Part shown: positions 1-11,000 of the stretch, one piece after another
How positions within the stretch are numbered: the stretch's first letter is position 1
Layout: every line of letters starts with the position of its first letter
DNA from: Argyresthia goedartella
Taxonomy: Eukaryota > Arthropoda > Insecta > Lepidoptera > Argyresthiidae
Assembly (NCBI GenBank): GCA_949825045.1
Contig: OX463816.1
Span: 14,131,579-14,195,578 of the forward strand
Direction: 5' to 3'
DNA length: 64,000 nucleotides
Made by a program: the position numbers and the translations under genes
Notes under the pieces: generated by a model
What the model was told of the DNA's origin: nothing
Database searches by the model: none
What the model saw: the letters and a program-made list of their open reading frames with translations, nothing else

Positions 1-138
1 CAGACCAGGTTAGATCTACCCCATATAACTTCAGCTCGGTGAATCGCCGACGTTCATCACTTCTTGGCACCTGATCGTCACGCTACCTCGTAGCTCATGG
101 GCCCCTACGAGGTCATTAGGTGCTGAGAAGCCTGAACA
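1..138 (+). mobile_element. 3' end of a BEL/Pao LTR (window-edge fragment)
   Basis: This stretch matches, with scattered substitutions and a 1-bp indel, the last ~140 bp of the two LTRs at 38858-39402 and 45822-46366, ending in the same TGAACA. The match stops at 138 and minisatellite sequence starts at once (AACATCATTGGAG), so the LTR sits inside or at the edge of the array. The rest of the element lies off the left edge, so a solo LTR cannot be told from a full copy. It is more diverged from the 39-46 kb LTRs than they are from each other, so it is a separate, older copy or subfamily. Confidence 0.9.
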
Positions 139-1963
139 AACATCATTGGAGATGTTGAAGGGACTTGGTACTCACACGTCGTTGGAGATGTTGAAGGGAC
201 TCGGTACTCACACGTCGTTGGAGATGTTGAAGGGACTCGGTACTCACACGTCGTTGGAGATGTTGAAGGGACTCGGTACTCACACGTCGTTGGAGATGGT
301 GAAGGGACTTGGTACTCAAACGTCATTGGAGATGTTAAAGGGACTTGGTACTCACACGTCGTTGGAGAAGTTGAAGGGACTCGGTACTCACACGTCGTTG
401 GAGAAGTTGAAGGGACTCAGTACTCACACGTCGTTGGAGATGTTGAAGGAACTTGGTACTCACACGTCGTTGGAGATGTTGAAGGGACTCGGTACTCACA
501 CGTCGTTGGAGATGTTGAAGGGACTCGGTACTCACACGTCGTTGGAGATGTTGAAGGGACTCGGTACTCACACGTCGTTGGAGAAGTTGAAGGGACTCGG
601 TACTCAAACATCATTGGAGATGTTGAAGGGAATTGGTACTCACACGTCGTTGGAGATGTTGAAGGGACTCGGTACTCAAACGTCATTGGAGATGTTGAAG
701 GGACTTGGTACTCACACGTCGTTGGAGAAGTTGAAGGGACTCGGTACTCAAATATCATTGGAGATGTTGAAGGGACTTGGTACTCACACGTCGTTGGAGA
801 TGTTGAAGAAACTCGGTACTCACACGTCGTTGGAGATGTTGAAGGGACTCGGTACTCACACGTCGTTGGAGATGTTGAAGGGACTCTGTACTCACACGTC
901 GTTGGAGATGTTGAAGGGACTCGGTACTCACACGTCGTTGGAGATGTTGAAGGGACTTGGTACTCACACGTCGTTGGAGATGTTGAAGGGACTTGGTACT
1001 CACACGTCGTTGGAGAAGTTGAAGGGACTCGGTACTCACACGTCTTTGGAGATGTTGAAGGGACTTGGTACTCAAACGTCATTGGAGATGTTGAAGGGAC
1101 TTGGTACTCACACGTCATTAGAGATGTTGAAGGGACTTGGTACTCACGCGTCATTGGAGATGTTGAAGGGACTTGGTACTCACACGTCATTAGAGATGTC
1201 TAAGGGACTTGGTACTCACACGTCATTGGAGATGATGAAGGGACTTGGTACTCACACGTCATTAGAGATGTTGAAGGGACTTGGTAATCACACGTCGTTG
1301 GAGAAGTTGAAGGGACTCGGTACTCACACGTCATTAGAGATGTTGAAGGGACTTGGTACTCACACGTCATTAGAGATGTTGAAGGGACTTGGTACTCACA
1401 CGTCATTGGAGATGTTGAAGGGACTTGGTACTCACACGTCATTAGAGATGTTGAAGGGACTTGGTACTCACACGTCATTGGAGATGTTGAAGGGACTTGG
1501 TAATCACACGTCGTTGGAGAAGTTGAAGGGACTCGGTACTCACACGTCATTAGAGATGTTGAAGGGACTTGGTACTCACACGTCATTAGAGATGTTGAAG
1601 GGACTTGGTACTCACTCGTCATTGGAGATGATGAAGGGACTTGGTACTCACACGTCATTGGAGATGTTGAAGGGACTCGGTACTCACACGTCATTGGAGA
1701 TGTTGAAGGGACTTGGTACTCACACGTCATTGGAGATGTTGAAGGGACTTGGTACTCACACGTCATTGGAAATGATGAAGGGACTTGGTACTCACACGTC
1801 ATTGGAGATGTTGAAGGGACTTGGTACTCACACGTCATTGGAGATGTTGAAGGGGCTTGGTACTCACACGTCATTGGAGATGTTGAAGGGACTTTGTACT
1901 CACACGTCATTGGAGATGTTGAAGGGACTTGGTACTCACACGTCATTGGAGATGTTGAAGGGG
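139..1963. repeat. 36-bp minisatellite, ~50 copies, derived from Taf1 exon 10 / 5' splice site
   Basis: About 50 head-to-tail 36-bp units. Read on the minus (Taf1) strand, each unit contains CCCTTCAACATCTCCAAY followed by GACGTGTGAGTACC. The first part is the tail of Taf1 exon 10 (codons for PFNISND) and the second is its donor region (GTGAGT). The array is continuous with the exon. Units next to the exon (right side) keep the exon-like bases (CATTGG, GACTTGG on plus), while units to the left mostly carry CGTTGG and GACTCGG. At least five units have TACTCAAA, and two have TAATCACA, which change the donor-like motif. Because 36 is a multiple of 3, long open frames exist on both strands; these are a by-product of the period. 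Confidence 0.97.
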
Positions 1964-2099
1964 TCTCTGTCCGGCGACTTGGGCGGCGGCGGCGGCGCGT
2001 CCTCCTGCAGCACGTTGATGACGCCCGCCTTGCCGAGCAGAATCTTCGACTTCTTCACATGCGGGTGCGGGATCTTCACCTTGGGCGTGGGGCCAGACG
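1942..2099 (-). CDS. Taf1: Taf1 coding exon 10 (source of the minisatellite)
   Basis: Acceptor TTGTTGCAG|CGTCTG. Encodes [20 protein letters not shown], a poly-Pro run, then [10 protein letters not shown], matching the KKSRILLGKTGVI...DPWNLSNDE segment of TAF1. The exon ends in AATGAC followed by GTGTGAGTACC. Cutting at GAC|GTGTGAGT gives phase 0 and suits the family sequence ND|E, while GACGT|GTGAGT is the better donor consensus. From here leftwards the exon tail and donor are repeated about 50 times. Confidence 0.9.
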
Positions 2100-5000
2100 C
2101 TGCAACAATAGGCAATTGTCACTAATAGAGAGTCGCCTCAGAGAGGGGAATATGAAAAGCATTTTATTTTTGGTAGTAAAAAATATGTGGCTCAACTGTG
2201 ACATGTTTTGCCAGTTATTTAATACTCCATTTTGCGTGTCAGGGTATCAGCCCATCGCCGCAGCTGTGGAGACAAGGTTTAGGGCCCAGCTTCAGTATCT
2301 GAGGCTTGGGTATCTAGGTCCTGTAGTCCATGTCCCCTATGACCTAGTCCTCCCAGGTGGATAACCTAATATAACCCCGATTCTTGCAGTAGCTGATTTA
2401 TTCAATTGTCACACATGCGCGGGCCTTCACGTATTGTCGCAATAACAGTTCGGCCGTCACAGGTATGCAGATTTATTTCATCACGTACAATGACTATGTA
2501 CTTCAAATCGTCATTTACCAACTTAGTATATAAGCTAGGTTTGAGCTAGGTTTTAGAGGCATTATATATATTAAAAAAACACCCCCGACACAATATATCA
2601 ACCAACTCAACCGATGTTAACAAAATACAGCTAGGAACCATCGCAGGGAAGTTTACTACTATTTACAGAAGACCCTATTAAAAGCCGTCCACCTGTTTGA
2701 CCGCTAGGGTGCCACGGACAGACAGACATATCAAACTTATATCAACCCCTCTTTTTTGTAGGGGGTAAATAACGGAGCATGCACTGATACATTATTCCGT
2801 CTCCAGAAGGTGCCACTTGTCAGAAAGATACATCATGTACTTACATCTTTTTCCGAGAAGAGGGTTAGAGAGAGATTTAAGATTATTTACAAACCTCTAG
2901 TAATCTTCGAAGGATCCACATCATCAGGAATCCCCAGGATGATATTCTCGTCATTAGGGTCCAGCGTCAGTATCTTCGGCTTGGGTATCTTGGTCATGTT
3001 GTCCGTGTCCCAGATGACCTCGTCCTCCCAGGTGCCGTAGACTAACTCCTCGTTTTCTACAGGAAATATGCTATACCAGGTGTTGTCTTCCCCGTCGGCA
3101 GATTGGCCGGGCTGTGAGGAGGTTGCGGACCTGGGGAATAAATGATCATGAAACGTGAGCCGGCAATGGGGCCGCTCCTCTCGCAGGGGAAGGGCGGGCC
3201 TTAAGCGGATGGAAGCACTCCCACAAACGCATTTCTCAGGTCTCATCTTCCGGGCAAATTGACAAATTAGGGACTTGTCAATATGGGAAGTGGTCGAGAT
3301 GGTGAACACGTCATGAACTTTGTTATAAGGTGAACTTGTCGAATTGGTAAAAAAATAAAATCTGCCGAAATGTGAAGTGTCATACATAGTCATAATGGAC
3401 CCTAAGGGATAGAAGTAGTTATTTATTTAACTTATTTTTTTATTTTTGTAGATTTTTATGCAATTTCAGATCATTCCAAATCGCTGCACAAATTGCAGAG
3501 ACATCAATTCATATATACATACAGGCTGACATTTAATTAACTGACCATATTTTGGGGAATGATAGTACCCGTAATGATGAACAACTTTCCCCAAGAGAGA
3601 GGGTCACAAATGTTAATGGTGTTTTTTATATATTTTTCTCTTCACAGACTTTTTCTATATTCGTTTTCCTACCAGTAAAACCTACGTTTATGGTTCAAAA
3701 ATCAGTTCCGAAAAAGTAAATCTCCAACTAAGAAAAATCGAATTAGTGCACTTACGCGGGCGGTTTGGGCTGCAGTGGCGTGGGCGCGTTGGGTCGCGGG
3801 TGCGAGAACTGTTGGGCGGTGCGACTGACAGACGTCGGCACCCAGCCGGCAGCGTTGCTCTTACTGTTCAGCCGGGCCAGCACCTGGAACACACGTGGTT
3901 TGATAGATTTAACCCCTCAAAAACCGAGGGTAGTCGGGACGAGTCGCGATTTTGAACCTTATGCCATTCAAAACCTGTAACGGAAAAGTGGCGTTAGCTA
4001 ATGCGCCGGTGGTATTCAAGAGGTTAAGGGGGTACTATAGGAAAACGTCCTTGACATGGCACTTCCATGTCAAGGACGATGAGACCGTGGAGCACATAGC
4101 ACCATAGAGACCAGGGAGGCAATCCTGGGAGAAACATCATCGACCGCAAACCTCCTCGAATATCCAAGCCTCCTACTCCAGCTGGTGCAGGAGTTCGGAC
4201 GGCTGAAGAGTAGGTGCAGGGAACATGCATAAAGGCCCCGCTCAAGTGGGCCAGGTGCAGCCGCTTTAACCCGAACACATCGTTATGTGTACGGGCCCTT
4301 TACTCGACAGAGGGTTCCCTGACACACACAGACAGACACACACACACACCTTGTGCTTGATCTCGCTGCCGTCCCATATGACGTCGTCCTCCCACTGCAG
4401 TTGCGAGACCATCAGGAACGCGTCGTCAGGGTACCCGCTGTCGGGGTCCGATTGCTCGCGTTCATGATCCTTCTCCTTCTCGTCTTGGTCCGTCTGGAAA
4501 AAATATTGCTTGTTTAATAGAGTCACGACCAAAATAATATAGGAATAAATTAATGGAGTGGTTTTCCAGAAGTAACATAACTCAAAACCAAAGCTAAAAC
4601 ATAGCGCGATCTCCGTGACAGCTCCTGCTGGCGAGAGTGAGAAAGAGATGCTTTTATATCTCCTGACTGAAATGCTACAGGAATCAGTTAAATTGTATGT
4701 ACACAGTTTAACTGCTGGCACAGATATCGAGAGGTTTCTTAGCGCCTGAGCGAGGCCACGATCGTTCTCTCGCCCATGTATGCATCTCTTTTGCTCCCAT
4801 GCACCGCTACCCCCTCCAGGCGCACCCCGGTGCCAAGGAACTTGGCGTCAGGTACTTATAGGTAGTTTGTTAGACGATGGTATAGAGATAGAGAGACAAT
4901 GGAAAGGCAACACTATAGACCATAGACTAATAAAACAAGAAAACTTACCATCTCGAACAAAAAATCGTACTCCGGAAAAATGCTAAAATTTCCGCCCAGG

Positions 5001-8000
5001 CACAGATGGCGTCAGCCCCATTTGTTGCCTGCGTAGACAGAGACGGCTGCCTAATTGTTGTAGGTTATAATGCCCTAGGTGGCGTCAGAGATTTATAAGA
5101 CTACACTAGCGCCACCAGACTCAGATTAGACCTCAATATCTTTTAAAAAATGATCGTAAATTACGTGACTTATTGAAATAATGTGATGGCGCCATTGGTT
5201 TGATATCAGTTGCGAAATCTGTATGTCTGGGTCCTTTTTTTATTGTATTTTTTTGGAGCTTACATTTTCGTGTAAAATGGTACGGAACTTCTTCTTGAGT
5301 TCCCTTCTTGAGCGAGTTCGACCCGCACTTGACCGTTTTTTTTTAAACCTTTTCGACAAAACTTCTCCGATAAAATTTGTATCAATTTTATAACAGGCGC
5401 AAAAGCCACCAGTAAAAATACATCAAATAAAATACACGAGTGGTCACGAGGAGTTCCTTACCACCGCTCAATGGAAGGGACGGTATGGAGTGAATAGGTT
5501 GGATTTAATATAGCTAAATGTTAATTAAAAAGTTATTGGTGCGGCTACTTTCATGCTCCATGTATGTTTGTAATCAGGTAATTCATAAGTTTGTATGTGG
5601 TATTGAAATAAATTGTGCGCCCTCTATTTAGACCATACATTTATCTATAGTTTACCTGTAATATTTAAGTATGTAATGACAAGGACAAGGACATTGGGAC
5701 TCATCGTTTGAGGGACCGAAGTTTTGACAACCGCTCTAATTCTGTTCTGGCAACACAACCCGCCAATTTTAGATTGAATTAGGTTATTTTCTGTTACTTA
5801 TCGTGGTGTTTCATTGGAATAGTACGTTTCGCTCGAGTTCGCAAAGGCTTATATTTACGAACCGAGAAGTCTACGGCACGAGCCGAAGCCGAAGGTCGTA
5901 CTGAGGTTCGTAAAAAGCCGTTTCGAATGAGCTAGGAATAGAATTTTTTCGCCTGAGAGCCCAAAATCAAGCGGCGAAGGTGCTATCTTTAGCTCAGAAG
6001 TCGGAAAAAAACTATTTTTCGATGTACGGTGCTTCGAATGGCGATGGACACTCTTCTTTATGTTATTAGTTATTACTCTATGCTATAGACATAGGCCATG
6101 CCTCCATTCTAGAAAAGTCAGGTGGAAAATGGCAATGCTACACACAACAATCTGATAAAGAAGGAAATACGATTCGACAAGAAATACCGAATCCATATCC
6201 ACCAGCTGTAACTTGCTTAACGGATGGCGTCCAAGCGGAAACCTTTGCCATAATAGAATGTGCTGCACTAAAGGAATCACAAAAACTCCAAAATAAGACC
6301 TTAGCAATTTATTTTGACAGTCAGGCAGCTTTAAAGGCGCTTAGGCAACCAATGAATAAATCTGCACTAGTCAAAGAGTGTAAGGCAAGTCTTAACTCTT
6401 TCGGAAAAGCATCAGAAATAATTATTGCATGGGTCCCTGGACAAGAAGGGACTCAAGGTAACGAGAAAGCAGATGAGCTGGCAAGAATCGCCGCTGATGA
6501 GCGTTTTATTGGACCAAAACCAAGATAACCTATATCAGCGACTGTCACAAAGAACATCTTCAACATGATAGCTACGCGAGATGCATACCTAGAGTGGAAG
6601 ATCACCAAAGACTGTAGGCAGTCTAAGATGTTTATCTTAAGGAAAGACCCCAAAAAGGCTAAGTATTGACTTAATCTTAGTAAGGAAAACATAGCAACAC
6701 TGGTAGGTGTGGTGACGGGTCACTGCAATATAAATTAGACGCCTATCACTATAAAGGCACGTACCCATCATGCTTCACTGTGGCTTAGGGGAAAGAAGCC
6801 AGCACTTCTTGGGAGAATGCGTAATGTATTCAAACATAAGTTGGCGAACACTAGAGATGCCTAGCACTAAAGTAGATGGCTTTACAAATTTAAGTTTAGC
6901 GATATCCAAGAATTCATTAAGCGGACAAGAATTTTTGGGGAGGGCCATAAATTCTTGTCTGGTAATTTGGTGAAATACTCAAAACAGAGGATCATCATCA
7001 TCATCATCAAATAGATATTATAGATAGTTTAATAAGGGTAGGTTTACCTTGAGCTTGAACCCGTAGTTGAACCCCTCTCCCGAGTCCGGCACGTGTAGCA
7101 TGTCGTACCACATCTGCGCGGGCCCGAACCGCCAGTGCGCGGTGGTGACGCCCGCCCCTCTGTCGCCAGACTTCGTGTTGTTGTCGCCAGCGTTGCTCGA
7201 GGCCGACTCTTCCATAGGTCTGTGGGTAAATGGGTTGACAATGCATAAACAGGCATTACACTTGAAGGAATTTTGAATAAGCCCAAAATTATCAATGTTC
7301 TCAAATGGCGCCCAAAGGCGAAATGGTGGAAAAGGTCACCCCAAAACCACTTGGCGGCGGCGTTAAAAGGAGAAAGAGGTCGCCATCATTAACACGGACT
7401 GGGCGGAGCTATAGTTAAGAATATTTATATTTAATATATTTTATATACATTATAAAAATAATGTAAACAAAACATGACAGTGCTGACTCCTCAGTAAAAA
7501 AGCAATTAAAAATGAGTTTGACAATGGATCTATGATTAGTATTGTCGCCTTGGGAATGTTGTCACTCATACATTTCTTTGGACCAAATGGAGAAGTGTAC
7601 TGAGACTGAGAGTCTTTGAGTTGTAACATGATGAGATCATGAATGATCACCTAAGAAACTTATCCTCGTCGTCACTCGCGTACTGCGGCTCGGTGGCCGC
7701 CGGCGGCGCAGGCGTGTCGCTGCCGGCCGACCCGCTGCGCCGGCGCCGGCGTCGTTTCTTCACGCCGCGCCAAATCTGAGGCAGGCTGGACAGCTTGCCC
7801 GGACCAAACAGCCGCGAGAATAGCAGTACCTGGGGGTATCATTGCCTTCAGCCAGGATAAACAACGGGCAAATGAAGCTGTCGTTGTATTTGGTTCGGGA
7901 AATGCCAGGGCTAGTATATTATTTAAGCGGCACCATATTTGAGATACCTACCTACTAAAGTGAAGTCGGTGTCAATATCAGTGCAAATAACTGCCAAACT

Positions 8001-11000
8001 AATAGCTGTCTAGTTAGCAGTATAGTGAACTTTAGTTATTTTTCTGAGAGTAAACCATTCCCTCGCTTTTACAACCCAGAAAACGTACTAGTTGCACTTT
8101 AATTAACACTGGTATGAAAAACTTGAAAATTACAGGTCCAACAGATAGTTCCCTAGGCAGTGGATGCATGGAAGTGGATGAGACCGTGGAGCACATGCTG
8201 CTTGCGTGCCCATCTACCATTGAAACCGGTATGGAAATCCTGGGTGAAATGGCAACACCCTTAGAGCTTCTAGAACATCCAGGCCTCCTACTCCAGCTTG
8301 TGCAGGAGTTGGGATGGCTGAATTAGAAGAGTGGGTGCAGGGGATATGCACAAAGGCCCCGCTCAAGTGGGTTAGGTGCAGGCACTTTCACCCGCTGGAG
8401 AGAAGAGAAGAAGAAGAAGAACACTGGTTTGATAGCAGAGTACCTAAGCAACTAGGAGAGTATTTACTAGAGGCAAGACAAAGGGCTAAATACCTTATCA
8501 GGCCGGAAATCTGGAAACAGCTCAGTAACATCTACATTTGCATACTTTGATGGCAACATCGCTGCCAGTGGTGTTTCCAATTTCTTTGGTTTCTCGGCTT
8601 TAGGATCTCTGAAAAATATAAGGCAACTTTTATTGAACTATGAATACCTATTCACCACTCTGTCTAGCATTTTTGGGCAAAAGCATAGAATTAAATCTAG
8701 TCACATAAGAGGCTGAGTTGTTGATGGAATCAATACAATATGTTCCAATAGGTGTAGATGCATCATTTGCTTCATTAGTCATCTATTACACTAACAATAT
8801 TGTTCCAGATTTGTACTAGATAGATGATAGGAGCCCCATTGAAACACAGGTGGGTGATTTGTTCTCTATTGTGACTATTTCACCCAATTCGCATTAGATT
8901 TGTACTAAGAAACTGTGAAAAAATATGGAGTCTACCTACTTACACTACAACTAATAAGAGATACTAAAATTGGCCCATCAGTTAACCCTTACTTCAATAA
9001 AGTATGGATACTCACGGGATAGCAGACGGTGGTGGCATAAGTCCTTCACCTTCCATATCCCCTTCATAACCTTCATCATTGTGCTGTTTTCGATAATAGT
9101 CTTCACTGTTCCAAACATTTTCTTTTATCCCTTGATTCTCTTCATTCTGTGGACAATTGCTTATAAATTCATCTTGCTCGCTATTTACTGCTGTAGATCC
9201 GTTCTCCTCTATTACCTCTGGTGTGGGTGTAGGTGCTTCCAATGGTGTTGCCTTATTAGTGTTACTATTATCCACCTCCTACAAACAGGTTAGCACAAAT
9301 GTATGTTAGAACATTGTGTGAAATAAGTTGTCTTTGTATGTCTCATCCAGTATGTTGGGCTCAAATTAATAAATACTTTTATAATGAATGACTCAGGCTT
9401 ACGGAAATTCATCCACATGTGCAGCAAATTGAGCCCAACAGGTTGAACATTCTTAGGCACTATAGAAGTCTATTCCCTAGCAGAAAAAATGTAAAAATAA
9501 CCCCAATTGTGACTAATTTCTCCCAATTCTCATGGTGGGAATTGGGTGAAAGAGTCACAATAGAGGATGGATCACCCGCCTGTGCTCCAGAGGGTGTCCC
9601 ACCTCATAATTATCAACCCCATTCAAAACCAGTCAATTTGTAAAAAAATACATGTTGACTGCAATGATTCTATGAGCTGCAATTTTAGATTTTAGATGTC
9701 AGGGAGTGGACTTTTAAGGTTTTTCAGTGTTGTTAGAAGTGACCAAAAACATTTCTATGTATATATATCTATAAAATACCAATGTGCTGACAAATTTATT
9801 CTTTAACAATAATAAAAGGATACTGCTGAAAGTACAGTACGCTCCAAGTTTCTTTGTGTTTGAGCAACCTCTCTGTCTTTCTCTCACCCCAACTTACCCT
9901 ATGTGATAAAGAGAGGTCACAGATAGCTCAAACACAAAGAATCTTGGTGCTAACTGTACATGCCAGTTTAAATACAGATCTGTATTACAGATAAAATAAT
10001 GACAACTGTTCTTTGACCACAATCAAAATGTATTGAATCATTTAATAATATAAAGATGCATACTACATGTCACAACACTCCTTACTTGTATGTCTTCTGC
10101 GGCATCATCTATGTCAAAAAAATCTTCTGCTGATGGACTTTTTAGACTGTAATCTGGAAATAAAATAGAAATTATTGAAACAAATTGTATATACTGTCTC
10201 AAAAATTGTTATTTTAGTCTTAGACAACACCTAATTGTACCTAAACCTTAAATATATTAGAACTTGAGTGGTGATCCCAGTTCTTTCTAATTAATAAACA
10301 CTAGTGGTAGTATTTTTACATTAGCTATATCCATTATACATGTCACCAGAAGATAGTCAAAACCGTTAGTTGATAAACTAACTTGGTAGTTGATCAACTA
10401 TTGACAAATAGTAAATCAGACCGAAAGGGTTTTTAATTTACGTTTCTTTCGTTCTTACATGTCAACCTAACATGAAGACTATTCAGCGGCTTAGCTGCGC
10501 TCGCTCCCTAGTGTTTGCCCTGGTATTTCGTTTGCAATTCAAGTTTAACCCGTCAAACGTCCTATGCGCTACATAAGCGCATAACTTTTTTGGGCGGCTA
10601 GCATCCTATGCGCTGCATAAGCGCATAGAAAGTATTGCAAACTTCGACGTTTTATGAATATTCACCAAGTTTCAGAACATTCCCGGAAGTAGTCTTAGAT
10701 TATGAGTAGTTTAGTTGGCAACCGTGTGATATGATTGGAACTGACATTGAGACAGCCAAATCAGATCAAATAAATAAAATACCAAGCCATGTCGCCATAT
10801 ACATCTTATCGCTGGAGAAATTAATAGTGGTGATGTGAAAAATGGAAAATAGCGTAAGTTTTGTGTTTGGCCCGTAAGAACGAAATATAATTAGAGGTGT
10901 CCATCTTTATTATCACATGCGAGTACTATACATCACAAGATAGGTAAATTCATAAACTTTATTATGGTACATAACATGTTAGGAAACAAATAAAATAACC

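Noticed and set aside
139..1963. Possible CRISPR-like or regulatory spacer array
   Set aside because: Units are directly adjacent 36-bp copies with no unique spacers; it is a minisatellite in a eukaryotic genome.
146..2125. 659-codon plus-strand ORF of 12-residue repeats ([12 protein letters not shown] type), and similar minus-strand repeat ORFs
   Set aside because: All arise because the 36-bp minisatellite period is divisible by 3; the sequence is derived from a Taf1 exon/intron junction, so the frames are by-products.
8314..8550. 78-residue plus-strand ORF with Glu-rich stretch
   Set aside because: It spans a LINE tail, a (GAA)n tract and the antisense of Taf1 exon 4; not a gene.
8970..9293. 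107-residue hydrophobic plus-strand ORF resembling a membrane protein
   Set aside because: Exact antisense of Taf1 exon 3; its hydrophobicity comes from the complement of acidic codons.
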